From positions 124,001-188,000 of the forward strand of contig CAYJFZ010000001.1 in the NCBI GenBank assembly GCA_964369975.1: a DNA stretch of 64,000 nt, read 5' to 3'. The notes under the pieces are model-generated. The model saw nothing but the letters and a program-made list of their open reading frames with translations. It was not told where the DNA came from and did not search any database. Shown piece by piece: positions 33,013 through 41,415 of this stretch (the first letter of the stretch is position 1; each line of letters starts with the position of its first letter). A program made the position numbers and the translations under genes. This DNA is from RGIG3102 sp964369975 (GTDB lineage Bacteria; Bacillota; Clostridia; Oscillospirales; Ruminococcaceae).

Positions 33013-34110
33013 ATGTTTAAAAAATTGAGTTTAGTGTTTTCTGTTCTTATTTTCGCTTTATTAATAGGATGCACACAGGAAGTCCCTTTAGCCACAAGCC
33101 TTACAACTGCCACAGCCTACACCCCAAATGGTGCTTATAGCACTCAGAGTAATGGCGATAGTTTTGATTTGTATTTTTATGATTTTACTACTTTAGAAAA
33201 ACAACTACTTTTTGATGATTTTGCTACAAATCAAAACGAGACTTATGACTTTATTGACTCTATAATTTATGATAAGCATATTTATGTTTTCTTATCAAAC
33301 CCTACAAGCGAAGGTAGCTGTATACTAAAATTAGATATGAATGGCAACGAAGTAGCTAAAATCACTTTAGATGATGATGAAGGGCTGATGCCGAATGTCT
33401 TTAGTGATGCTATCTTTGGCGATAATGGTGTATTATACTTTATCAGTATTGAGTACGAAAAAGAAAAATACATCTTAAATACAGCAAATTTTGAAACTGA
33501 ATCAATTAAAAAATTAACAGTTTTTGATGACTATATCCAAACTGTTTTAATAGGACATTTTGAAGATAATTTAATGGTATTAACAGTAAATACTGAAAAT
33601 CCTGAAAATTTAGAGCTTGATAAATTTAATGAAATCTTATTCACTTACAGCATTAGTGAGCATGAGTATGATGAAATAATAAATTCTACTGCTGATTATT
33701 CAAGTTATAGAGTTTATGATAGCATTATTTATCAGATGGACTCAAACACTACAAAAATAAGACAAATTAATTTACAAGAGCAAAGGCTCGCTGCCCTTAC
33801 CTCTGAGTACCGTGCCCAAGATGCAAGGCTACATTTCATTGCAGATGATAAAGTTGCCTTTTATACAAGGGCTGAGGGGCAAACAAGCGGTACTTACGAT
33901 TACTATGACTTAGAAACAGGCGAAGTTATGGACTTATTAATAAGGCATACTTACAATAATGAGTATATCTCACCTCCTACAGTTTTTTACGAAACGGAAG
34001 AATACTTCTTAATCAGTGTTCACCCTGATGAAAACTCACCCGAGGACTACGCATTAATTTTAAAAGATGATTATTGGTTTAACCGTGAAAACTATATCTT
34101 CTTTTCATAA
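33013..34110 (+). CDS. Lipoprotein of unknown function, beta-propeller-like
   Basis: A 365-residue exported lipoprotein. Signal peptide with lipobox ALLIGC (lipidated Cys at residue 20, then TQEVPL). The rest is a run of short beta strands with repeated patterns such as LYFYDFTTLEKQLLFDD, KIYVFL-like and LYFISIEYEKEKYIL, suggestive of a beta-propeller of the DUF5050/WD40-like type, but no family signature can be claimed. AAGGAGG sits ahead of the ATG. It lies 20 bp after ispE and 10 bp before the macrodomain gene, so it belongs to the same operon. Confidence 0.75.
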   Translation: MFKKLSLVFSVLIFALLIGCTQEVPLATSLTTATAYTPNGAYSTQSNGDSFDLYFYDFTTLEKQLLFDDFATNQNETYDFIDSIIYDKHIYVFLSNPTSEGSCILKLDMNGNEVAKITLDDDEGLMPNVFSDAIFGDNGVLYFISIEYEKEKYILNTANFETESIKKLTVFDDYIQTVLIGHFEDNLMVLTVNTENPENLELDKFNEILFTYSISEHEYDEIINSTADYSSYRVYDSIIYQMDSNTTKIRQINLQEQRLAALTSEYRAQDARLHFIADDKVAFYTRAEGQTSGTYDYYDLETGEVMDLLIRHTYNNEYISPPTVFYETEEYFLISVHPDENSPEDYALILKDDYWFNRENYIFFS

Positions 34111-34120
34111 AGGATGAACG

Positions 34121-34873
34121 ATGAGTATAAAAAAAATGATAAAAATACTCTTAGCTGAGTATGAAACTCTACCCTTTAACCCAGAAGGCTTAGATGATTT
34201 TAATTTATATAGAGCCTTAGTAAATATTAGAAGACCTATTACTATTAGCGATGAGTACTTAAAATTAGAAGATGAATACTTGCAAAATAAGACTTTTGAA
34301 AAAGGCATAACTGATATAAAAGATTTAAAAGCGATAAAAGATAAAATTTATCTTTGGCAAGGTGATATAACCTCTTTAAAAATTCAAAGTATTGTAAATG
34401 CTGCAAACTCTGGTATGCTCGGTTGTTTTTCACCTTTACATGCCTGTATTGACAATGTAATCCACACTTATTCAGGAGTGCGCCTTCGCTTAGCTTGTAA
34501 TGAAATTATGCAAAAGCAAGGCTGTGATGAAAAAACAGGCACAGCTAAAATAACAAAGGCTTATAATCTTCCTTCTGATTATGTTTTGCATACAGTAGGG
34601 CCAATTATCTCTGGGCCTCTTGTTCAAAATGATATAGATTTATTAAAAAGCTCTTATACTTCTTGCTTAGAACTTGCTTGTGAAAATAATATATCTCAAA
34701 TAGCCTTTTGCTGTATTTCTACTGGAGTTTTCTCTTTTCCAAAACAAAAGGCTGCACAAATCGCAATAGATACAGTTAGTGATTTTTTGAAAAATGACAG
34801 CTGTATAAAAACTGTGGTTTTTAATGTGTTCACTGATGAAGATTTAAAAATTTACACCGAGCTATTATCATAA
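34121..34873 (+). CDS. Zinc-dependent macrodomain protein-ADP-ribose hydrolase
   Basis: Removes ADP-ribose from proteins modified by a SirTM sirtuin. A helical N-terminal region (about residues 1-70) precedes the macro fold. The ligand loop is WQGDITSLKIQSIVNAANSG (residues 79-98), followed by the zinc motif GCFSPLHACIDNVIH, with Cys102, His107 and Cys109 as the metal ligands that define the Zn-Macro class of S. aureus and S. pyogenes. The second loop is CISTGVFSFPK near residue 198. At 250 residues it is of normal size. It lies 9 bp ahead of the SirTM gene, the usual eraser-writer pair. Confidence 0.93.
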   Translation: MSIKKMIKILLAEYETLPFNPEGLDDFNLYRALVNIRRPITISDEYLKLEDEYLQNKTFEKGITDIKDLKAIKDKIYLWQGDITSLKIQSIVNAANSGMLGCFSPLHACIDNVIHTYSGVRLRLACNEIMQKQGCDEKTGTAKITKAYNLPSDYVLHTVGPIISGPLVQNDIDLLKSSYTSCLELACENNISQIAFCCISTGVFSFPKQKAAQIAIDTVSDFLKNDSCIKTVVFNVFTDEDLKIYTELLS

Positions 34874-34882
34874 GGAGTATCT

Positions 34883-35755
34883 ATGTTTAAAAACTTAAAA
34901 ATTAATCAAGACCTTAGCTATAGTGAAAAGATTTCTTTACTTAAAGATTTAATAGATAAAAGCGATGCAGTAGTAATAGGTGCAGGCAGTGGGCTTTCTA
35001 CTTCGGCTGGACTTATGTACACTGGCGAGAGATTTTATAATAACTTTAGTGATTTTATAGCTGAGTATGGGTTTTCTGATATGTATTCTGCCGCTTTTTA
35101 TCCTTTTAAAACTCAAGAGGAAAAATGGGCATATTTTTCAAAACATATATTACTAAATAGATACACAGAGCTTAATAGTAGCGTTTATAGTAATCTATTT
35201 TCTTTAGTTAAAGATAAAAACTACTTTGTTTTAACTACAAATGTAGACCACTTATTCCAAAAGAATAGTTTTAGTAAAAATCACTTGTTTTATACTCAAG
35301 GTGATTATGGGCTTTTTCAATGTAGCGTGCCTTGCAGTGATAACACCTATGATAATTATGAAATTATACTAAAAATGGTAAAAGAGCAAAAGGACTTTAA
35401 AATCCCTACTGACTTAATTCCAAAATGCCCAATTTGCAAAAGTGTAATGACTACGAATCTAAGAGCTGACTCAAAATTTGTACAAGACGAGGGCTGGTAT
35501 AAAGCCGCTAATAATTATAAAAACTTTATAAACGAAAATAAAGATAAAAATATTTTATTTTTAGAGCTTGGTGTTGGTTACAACACACCGAGCATCATAA
35601 AATATCCATTTTGGCAGATGACTAACTCTTATAAAAATGCTCTTATGGTCTGTGTTGATTATTCAAACGCCTTAGTGCATAAAGACATCGAACACAAAGC
35701 TATTTGTATACAAGAGGATATAAAAAAAGTATTAGAAGATATAATTAAAAATTAA
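34883..35755 (+). CDS. SirTM-class sirtuin, protein ADP-ribosyltransferase
   Basis: Class M sirtuin that transfers ADP-ribose from NAD to a target protein rather than deacetylating. NAD loop VVIGAGSGLSTSAGLMYTG (residues 30-48); TTNVDHLFQKN with Asn120 and Asp122; YTQGDYGLFQC, where Gln139 replaces the catalytic His of deacetylating sirtuins, as in the S. pyogenes SirTM. Cys147, Cys151, Cys182 and Cys185 form the zinc ribbon. In known systems the target is GcvH-L, lipoylated by LplA2; neither gene is in this window. It follows the Zn-macrodomain gene by 9 bp. AAGGAG precedes the ATG. Confidence 0.92.
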   Translation: MFKNLKINQDLSYSEKISLLKDLIDKSDAVVIGAGSGLSTSAGLMYTGERFYNNFSDFIAEYGFSDMYSAAFYPFKTQEEKWAYFSKHILLNRYTELNSSVYSNLFSLVKDKNYFVLTTNVDHLFQKNSFSKNHLFYTQGDYGLFQCSVPCSDNTYDNYEIILKMVKEQKDFKIPTDLIPKCPICKSVMTTNLRADSKFVQDEGWYKAANNYKNFINENKDKNILFLELGVGYNTPSIIKYPFWQMTNSYKNALMVCVDYSNALVHKDIEHKAICIQEDIKKVLEDIIKN

Positions 35756-35774
35756 AAAAACACAAAGTCGCAAT

Positions 35775-35803
35775 TTGATTTTAATAGATATATATGTTAC
35801 AAT
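35775..35803 (+). promoter_or_regulatory. Promoter of deoD
   Basis: TTGATT (35775-35780), 17 bp, TACAAT (35798-35803), with an extended TG at -15/-14. Confidence 0.65.
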
Positions 35804-35861
35804 ATATTTATAAAAAATCTAAATATAATAATTTTAAACAAACGAAAAGGAGCAAAATATT

Positions 35862-36581
35862 ATGGCAGAATTTAAAGGAACAGCTCATAACGAAGCGAAA
35901 GTAGGCGAAATTGCTAAAACAGTACTAATGCCTGGTGACCCACTTAGAGCAAAATACATCGCAGATACATTCTTAGAGGATGTAAAGCAATTTAATGGTG
36001 TTCGTGGAATGCTTGGCTTTACAGGTACTTACAAAGGTGTTAAGGTTTCTGTTATGGGTAGTGGTATGGGTATGCCAAGTATCGGTATCTACTCTTATGA
36101 GCTATATGAATTTTACGGTGTTGAAAACATCATCCGTGTAGGCTCAGCTGGCTCTTATGTAGCAGAGCTTGACTTATATGATGTATTCATAGCTGATAAG
36201 GCTTACAGCCCATCTAACTATGCTAAAACTGCTTTTGGTTATGAAGAAGATGTTTTAGAGCCAACAGATACAATCAATAACGCTTTAAAACAAGCAGCAG
36301 AAAAATTAGGCACAAAACTAACTGCTGGTACAATTCACTCAAGCGATAACTTCTATGCAGACCCAGAAAAAAGACAAATGAATGCAGCTGCAAAGCCGAT
36401 GTGTGTTGAAATGGAAAGTTTTGCACTATTTGCTAACGCAAAATATTTAAAGAAAAACGCAGCTTGCCTTGTTACAATTTCTGACACTTTCATAGGCAAA
36501 AAAGAAACAACAGCCCACGAAAGACAAACAGCTTTTGCTGATATGATGAAAATAGCTTTAGAAGCTGCTATTACATTATAA
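35862..36581 (+). CDS. deoD: Purine-nucleoside phosphorylase, DeoD type
   Basis: Hexameric phosphorylase that splits purine (deoxy)nucleosides to free base and pentose-1-phosphate. Diagnostic parts are VLMPGDPLRAKYIADTFL (residues 22-39, phosphate site), MGSGMGMPSIGIYSYEL (about 66-82), RVGSAGSY and the base-binding VEMESFALFANA with SDTFIGK near residue 205. At 239 residues it matches DeoD. AAAGGAG precedes the ATG. It has its own promoter and terminator although it follows the SirTM gene closely. Confidence 0.96.
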   Translation: MAEFKGTAHNEAKVGEIAKTVLMPGDPLRAKYIADTFLEDVKQFNGVRGMLGFTGTYKGVKVSVMGSGMGMPSIGIYSYELYEFYGVENIIRVGSAGSYVAELDLYDVFIADKAYSPSNYAKTAFGYEEDVLEPTDTINNALKQAAEKLGTKLTAGTIHSSDNFYADPEKRQMNAAAKPMCVEMESFALFANAKYLKKNAACLVTISDTFIGKKETTAHERQTAFADMMKIALEAAITL

Positions 36582-36589
36582 TAAAATTT

Positions 36590-36625
36590 AAAGCAGTAGA
36601 GTATTAATTTACTCTACTGCTTTTT
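36590..36625 (+). terminator. Terminator of deoD
   Basis: A 14-bp perfect stem (36590-36603 with 36610-36623) and a T tract. Confidence 0.9.
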
Positions 36626-36774
36626 AGTTTTTGTATTAATTTTTACAATAAAAGCTCAATATTTTTTTTAAATTTTATTTTGGACAGTCTTTGGTTTTAT
36701 CTTTTAAACATTTTTTATTTTTCTTATTTCAACATAAGATTATATTTTTTAATTTATCAAATACTTTTAAATAA

Positions 36775-36802
36775 AAAACGATGCAAAATTTGCATCGTTT
36801 TT
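36775..36802 (-). terminator. Terminator of the DUF401 transporter gene
   Basis: A perfect 13-bp stem (36775-36787 with 36789-36801) centred on CGATGCAAATTTGCATCG-like sequence; the minus strand continues in T residues. Confidence 0.85.
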
Positions 36803-36814
36803 AGTTTATTAATT

Positions 36815-38035
36815 TTAGCCTATCATAGGAAAGAATGTTGTCCAAGCTAAGTAATAGCCTATTGCAATAAATGTAAATGTTGTAACAATAGGGATTGTTC
36901 TTTTTACCATATCATTGTAAGTAACACCGAAGTATTCAGCTATTAAGAATAAACAGATATGTGTTGGTGAAACCTGCATAGCCACATAAGAGATACTTAA
37001 TAATAAAGCAACTAAAGGAAGGCCTGCATTTGGTACAGCTACCATAGCCATAGGCAGACACAATACGATTGTTGCCATTGTACCTGACACTAATGTACCT
37101 GCTAAGAAAATTAATACAAAGATTAAGAATGTAGGAATTGGTAATACAGATAACACTTCCGGTAATAATTCCATAACGCCTGTCGCTGTTAATAATTCTT
37201 TGAATACCATAACTGCTAAAGTATTAAAAACAATTTTTGACTCAAACGCTGATAAGAAAAATGGTTTGATTTCGCTGAATTTAAACTTTTCAACAAAGAA
37301 GTAAATAACAATTACAATCGCTGTTGCTTGATATACTTGTAAGCTAAAGGCAATTACTAATATAATAACTGTTGTAATTGTCCACATACCTCTAATTAGG
37401 TTTTTAAAGTCTTGCTTTCTATTTCCTGAAGGCTCTATACCTGTTTCCATAGGTACTTTTTTACGAAGTAGGAAAAAACAACCTAAAACCATTAACACAG
37501 CTACCATAGGAAGCATAGCTAAAACGAAGCTACCAACATCTTGATTTGAAATTTGAAGTGCTATTAAAATAAAGCCGTATGTAGGTAAAAACGCTTCTGA
37601 AATATGTCTGAAGAAACTTGTTACAACTGCTTGTTCCTCTTTTGGTATAATGCCATCTGTTGATGCTTTTACCATATCACCAGCTATGAAAGCTGCGTTT
37701 GGTGAAGGAAGTAAGCCTATAAAAGCAGGCGCTGCTGCGCAGTTAACCCAGCGGTTATTAAATAACGAGCTTAATGAATCTTTCATCATTCCTACAGCCC
37801 CTCTTGCTTCCATCATTCTTTGTAGGAATGTTATACAGTACATAACTAAGATAACTGTTAGAGTTGATAGTGAAGTTAAGCCGTTTACTAATGAAATTGT
37901 TACATCTTGTAAAGGTAGCATGTATAATGCCCATGTTGCAATACTTGCACATACCATAGCAAAAGACATTGGTTTTCCTTTTGAAACAAGAAATATAACA
38001 ACTGCAAAAACAGCTACTAATTTTAATATTTCCAT
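36815..38035 (-). CDS. DUF401-family membrane transporter
   Basis: A 406-residue polytopic inner-membrane protein with about eleven hydrophobic helices. Conserved-looking loops are AAPAFIGLLPSPNAAFIAGD (about residues 96-115) and LAGTLVSGTMATIVLCLPMA (about 313-332) in the middle and second half, as found in DUF401 and related ion-transporter superfamily carriers, plus SYVAMQVSPTHICLFL near residue 360. The substrate is unknown. The gene is alone between its promoter (38076-38104) and terminator. AAGGAG lies before the ATG. Confidence 0.85.
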   Translation of the reverse strand: MEILKLVAVFAVVIFLVSKGKPMSFAMVCASIATWALYMLPLQDVTISLVNGLTSLSTLTVILVMYCITFLQRMMEARGAVGMMKDSLSSLFNNRWVNCAAAPAFIGLLPSPNAAFIAGDMVKASTDGIIPKEEQAVVTSFFRHISEAFLPTYGFILIALQISNQDVGSFVLAMLPMVAVLMVLGCFFLLRKKVPMETGIEPSGNRKQDFKNLIRGMWTITTVIILVIAFSLQVYQATAIVIVIYFFVEKFKFSEIKPFFLSAFESKIVFNTLAVMVFKELLTATGVMELLPEVLSVLPIPTFLIFVLIFLAGTLVSGTMATIVLCLPMAMVAVPNAGLPLVALLLSISYVAMQVSPTHICLFLIAEYFGVTYNDMVKRTIPIVTTFTFIAIGYYLAWTTFFPMIG

Positions 38036-38075
38036 AATGTTCTCCTTTTAAGTTTTAAAATAATAATACTAAATT

Positions 38076-38104
38076 AGTATAACATAATTTTTTATAGTTA
38101 GCAA
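38076..38104 (-). promoter_or_regulatory. Promoter of the DUF401 transporter gene
   Basis: Minus strand: TTGCTA (38104-38099), 17 bp, TATACT (38081-38076). Confidence 0.7.
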
Positions 38105-38317
38105 TATTTTTTTTATCTAAAATTAGGCTTTAGCTTTATTTTGTAAATTTTAATTTTTATAATAAGTAAAATTCTTTAAAAAGATATTTTTTAAAGAAAT
38201 TTCTGCTTATTTTATCTTTTAAAATTAGTGAATAGCATAATTTTTCTTTATTTGATAATATTTGTTGAATATGCTTACATAAAATGAATAAAAAGTATGA
38301 TAATTCAAACATTTCAT
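38105..38317. other. AT-rich intergenic stretch with no gene seen
   Basis: Part of the 342-bp gap between two divergent promoters. It holds short A/T hairpins such as AAAAAGATATTTTTTA around 38175 but no open frame with a ribosome binding site and no recognisable RNA. Confidence 0.6.
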
Positions 38318-38346
38318 TTGTATTAATTTATAAAAACTGGTATAAT
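38318..38346 (+). promoter_or_regulatory. Promoter of the small membrane protein gene
   Basis: TTGTAT (38318-38323), 17 bp, perfect TATAAT (38341-38346) with TG at -15/-14. Confidence 0.7.
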
Positions 38347-38377
38347 AATAATATAAAACACGAAAAGGGTGATTTAA

Positions 38378-38782
38378 ATGAAGTTTTTAAAATCTAAATT
38401 ATTAAATAAGCATACGATAAATTTAATTATAATGCTATTAACTTATGCCAAAATTATCTTAATTACGAAAACTAAGGGTATTGATTTAGTAATTCATAAC
38501 CTTAGAAAAATGAATTTTGAAGAAAAGCCCCTTGAAATTGTATCTATAAAAGAAGAAAAAATTAATAAGGAGGACAATGAGATGAAAGGATTTTTTAAAG
38601 TATTATCTTTAGTATCACTTGCTGCTTTAGCTGGCGCTGTTGTTTATATCTATAATAAAAATAAACAAATTAAGCAGATGGAAGATTATCTATATGATGA
38701 GCATTTTGAAGCTGATTATTATGAAGGCGATGAAGTTTTAAATGAAACTGATTGCGATATCACACAGCCACCACAAGAATAG
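38378..38782 (+). CDS. Small membrane-anchored protein with two possible starts
   Basis: The open frame gives 134 residues from 38378 (AAAAGGG upstream), but a stronger site, AAGGAGG at 38567-38573, lies 8 bp before an in-frame ATG at 38582. From there the product is 66 residues: one membrane helix (FFKVLSLVSLAALAGAVVYI), then a positive stop (NKNKQIK) and an acidic tail rich in Asp/Glu/Tyr. The upstream part (68 codons) is basic with its own hydrophobic stretch (INLIIMLLTYAKIILI). Either a two-form gene or a short upstream gene fused in frame is possible. Family unknown. Confidence 0.65.
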   Translation: MKFLKSKLLNKHTINLIIMLLTYAKIILITKTKGIDLVIHNLRKMNFEEKPLEIVSIKEEKINKEDNEMKGFFKVLSLVSLAALAGAVVYIYNKNKQIKQMEDYLYDEHFEADYYEGDEVLNETDCDITQPPQE

Positions 38783-38790
38783 GAAAAACA

Positions 38791-38821
38791 AAAAACTACA
38801 CTTTTTATAGTGTAGTTTTTT
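38791..38821 (+). terminator. Terminator of the small membrane protein gene
   Basis: AAAAACTACACT (38791-38802) pairs with AGTGTAGTTTTT (38809-38820). Confidence 0.85.
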
Positions 38822-38822
38822 A

Positions 38823-38851
38823 TTGAATTTAGAAATAATATATGTTAAACT
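38823..38851 (+). promoter_or_regulatory. Promoter of the large membrane protein gene
   Basis: TTGAAT (38823-38828), 17 bp, TAAACT (38846-38851), extended TG present. Confidence 0.6.
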
Positions 38852-38922
38852 ATTACTTAAATAGCTAAAAGTAGCAAGTTTATATTAAGTCTGCTTTTAT
38901 TTTAGTTTTGAAAGGGTTTTAC

Positions 38923-40596
38923 ATGGAAAAAATCAAACATTACGCAAAATCTATAGATAATAAAATAACAACAAAGGTACTAATTATTGTTTTTGTTTTA
39001 GCTATAGCTTTAAGGTTATTATTAACTCAGGGCTTACAACTATACTTTATTACTGACACAACTTATGATGATTTAATGCAAATCCTTAAGGTGTTTAGTT
39101 TATTAGAGGGTGAGTGGCTTGGCACTTACGGCCCTCTTACCTTAGTTAAGGGTGTAGGGTATCCATTGTTTGCTGCTATTTTTTCGTTTTTTAACATACC
39201 TTATATTTTAGCCTATCATTGTCTATATGTAATAGCAAGTCTTAGCTTTATGTATGCTATTTATCCTATGATAAAATCAAATTTATTAAGAATTTTTATT
39301 TTCTTATTCGTTTTGTTTAATCCAATAGCTTTTTCAATACATGTAAACAGATTTTATAGAGATTCAATTTATTATTCATTAGTTCTTCTTTGCGTTAGTT
39401 TACTTTTATGCTTTATCACTCGATACGAAAACAAAGTATTTGCTTTTTTTAGCGGTATCGGTTTTGCCTTTGTAGTTTTAACAAGGGAAGATTTTCACTA
39501 TATACTAATTTATGTAATAGCCTGTGTAATATCTAATTTTGTAATTACTTATATTAAAGAAAAAAGTCTTAAAAATAGCATTATAAAACTTGTTTTATTA
39601 ATTGCAGGATATTTTGTTATAATCGCTCCATTATCTTTAATTAATCATTCTTATTATGGCACCTATGATTTAGATGAGTATCAAAGCTCAAGCTTTGCTA
39701 CAGCTTATGGAGCTTTAAGTCGCTTAGACGCAGGTCTTCGTGACTCAACTACGACTATTTCTTATGAAGAAAGAATGAAGCTGTATGAACACAGTGATGC
39801 CTTTATGGAGCTATACCCATTATTAGATGCTGAAGATGCGCATTTTTCTGCTTGGAAAGAAATTCACGGCGATTATAGGACAGGCTTTTTCAGCTTTGCT
39901 TTAAGAGATGCTGTTGCTCTTCTTGGCTATTATGAAAGCCCACAAGCAGCAGATGAGTATTATAATCGTTTAACTGATGAAATAAATGAATACTGCAACA
40001 CTTTAGACTACGAGCCAGGGCCCAAAAGAAGTGGGGTGCATGCAAGATTTTATATAGAAGATACCCCTAATATCATATCTTCTTTTTTAAGCGGTGCTAC
40101 TCATATATCAAGCTTTGAGGGTATTTCTTGTCTGCCTATCCCTGCTGAGGCAGATGATGAGTATTTAAAAGTTTTTGAAAATATCGCTAATTCATCAATA
40201 GCCGCAAATAGGTATATGGAAAGTGGGGAAATAGTGGCAAACTACTCCTTATCAGGACTTAGTTTATGGATGCAAAGAGCGATGAGAGTTATTATTATTC
40301 TGTATCAAGTCTTTTTTAAATTCCTTGTTTTATTAGCAGCTATTTTATGGGTGCATGACACAGTTAAAGTTTTATTAAAAAAATGCGAGGTGCAAAAAAC
40401 TATACAGTGGCTTGCTGTATCAAGTCTTTTAGGCTTGTTAGTAGCAAGAATTACTATGTTAGCCTTTGTTGATGCTACTACTTTTTCAGCTGTTTTAAAT
40501 CCATCTTATCAATCAGCGTCTTATGTAATTATGGTTAGCTTAACTGTATTACAAATTGCAAAAACCTTATCTGAATGGCTCAGCTCAAATAAATAA
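38923..40596 (+). CDS. Polytopic membrane protein, GT-C-like, function unknown
   Basis: A 557-residue membrane protein. After a cytoplasmic N-terminus and one helix (about residues 19-36) comes an extracytoplasmic loop with acidic residues (ITDTTYDDLMQ), where GT-C glycosyltransferases carry catalytic Asp. About seven helices follow (to residue 250), then a 190-residue soluble domain, and two or three C-terminal helices. The layout resembles bacterial GT39/GT83-like or DUF-type membrane glycosyltransferases, but no signature is decisive. I use the ATG at 38923, 6 bp after AAAGGG, rather than the TTG at 38908. Its terminator is shared with the convergent btuD gene. Confidence 0.7.
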   Translation: MEKIKHYAKSIDNKITTKVLIIVFVLAIALRLLLTQGLQLYFITDTTYDDLMQILKVFSLLEGEWLGTYGPLTLVKGVGYPLFAAIFSFFNIPYILAYHCLYVIASLSFMYAIYPMIKSNLLRIFIFLFVLFNPIAFSIHVNRFYRDSIYYSLVLLCVSLLLCFITRYENKVFAFFSGIGFAFVVLTREDFHYILIYVIACVISNFVITYIKEKSLKNSIIKLVLLIAGYFVIIAPLSLINHSYYGTYDLDEYQSSSFATAYGALSRLDAGLRDSTTTISYEERMKLYEHSDAFMELYPLLDAEDAHFSAWKEIHGDYRTGFFSFALRDAVALLGYYESPQAADEYYNRLTDEINEYCNTLDYEPGPKRSGVHARFYIEDTPNIISSFLSGATHISSFEGISCLPIPAEADDEYLKVFENIANSSIAANRYMESGEIVANYSLSGLSLWMQRAMRVIIILYQVFFKFLVLLAAILWVHDTVKVLLKKCEVQKTIQWLAVSSLLGLLVARITMLAFVDATTFSAVLNPSYQSASYVIMVSLTVLQIAKTLSEWLSSNK

Positions 40597-40603
40597 AATA
40601 TAC

Positions 40604-40635
40604 AAAAACCGACTTTCTTTTGAAAATCGGTTTTT
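40604..40635. terminator. Bidirectional terminator between convergent genes
   Basis: A 14-bp stem (40604-40617 with 40622-40635) with a single mismatch, with A/T tracts on both sides. Confidence 0.85.
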
Positions 40636-40647
40636 ATTTTTAATAAA

Positions 40648-41415
40648 TTATTTATCATCACTAAGCCATAACAAAGAAGTCTTTTTTAGATAGTTTGTAA
40701 TATTTGCATCGTACACCTTATTTAAAAGTTCTTTATCTAATTCTTTTGTTTTTGTATGTTGAATTATTCTTCCTTGCTTTAAAAAGACTATTTCATCTGC
40801 ATAATTTAAGGCTAAGTTAATATCATGAATTATGCAAATGGTTATTTTTTCATTTTTCTGTGTCCATTGTTTTACAAAATCCATTGTTTCTATTTTATAC
40901 TTTAAGTCTAAGTGATTTATAGCCTCATCTAATAGTAACACTTCTGGGTTTTGGCTGAAAACCCTTGCTAAAAACACCCTTTGCCTTTGCCCTTGTGACA
41001 ATGTATTTAAGTATCTATCTTTTAAATGCAAGATATCTAATTTTTCTAAAGCTTTAGTTGTTATATTTTCATCTTCTTTTGAATACGAAGAAAAAAGACT
41101 GTTTTTAGTATGGCTGTATCTTCCCATTAAGGCTGTTTGAAAAACAGTAAAATCAAAATGCATATTATCATTTTGCCCGACCATACCAATTAGTTTTGCT
41201 AATTCTTTTGATGAAAAACTTTTAAGGTCTTTTTCATTTAATTTTACTTTTCCTTGATAATTTATCAAATTATAAATCGCTTTAAAAAGCGTGGTTTTCC
41301 CGCTTGCATTTTGTCCTAAAATACAAATAACCTTGCCCTTATTCGCTGTAAGAGATATATCAAAGATAACATCTTTTTTGTCATAGCCCGCTGTTAAATT
41401 TTCTATTTTAAGCAT
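40648..41415 (-). CDS. btuD: ABC transporter ATP-binding subunit, cobalamin/iron-chelate type
   Basis: A 255-residue ATPase of a FecCD-type importer. Walker A GQNASGKTT (about residues 34-42), signature LSQGQRQRVFLARVF, Walker B VLLLDEAINHLDL and the switch His in ICIIHDINLAL are all present. I place the start at 41415, after GGGGGC in the leader, because the sequence before it (17 codons) overlaps the permease gene and is not conserved-looking; the 8-bp overlap with the permease then fits translational coupling. The cobalamin riboswitch upstream of the operon indicates a vitamin B12 or corrinoid substrate. Confidence 0.92.
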   Translation of the reverse strand: MLKIENLTAGYDKKDVIFDISLTANKGKVICILGQNASGKTTLFKAIYNLINYQGKVKLNEKDLKSFSSKELAKLIGMVGQNDNMHFDFTVFQTALMGRYSHTKNSLFSSYSKEDENITTKALEKLDILHLKDRYLNTLSQGQRQRVFLARVFSQNPEVLLLDEAINHLDLKYKIETMDFVKQWTQKNEKITICIIHDINLALNYADEIVFLKQGRIIQHTKTKELDKELLNKVYDANITNYLKKTSLLWLSDDK

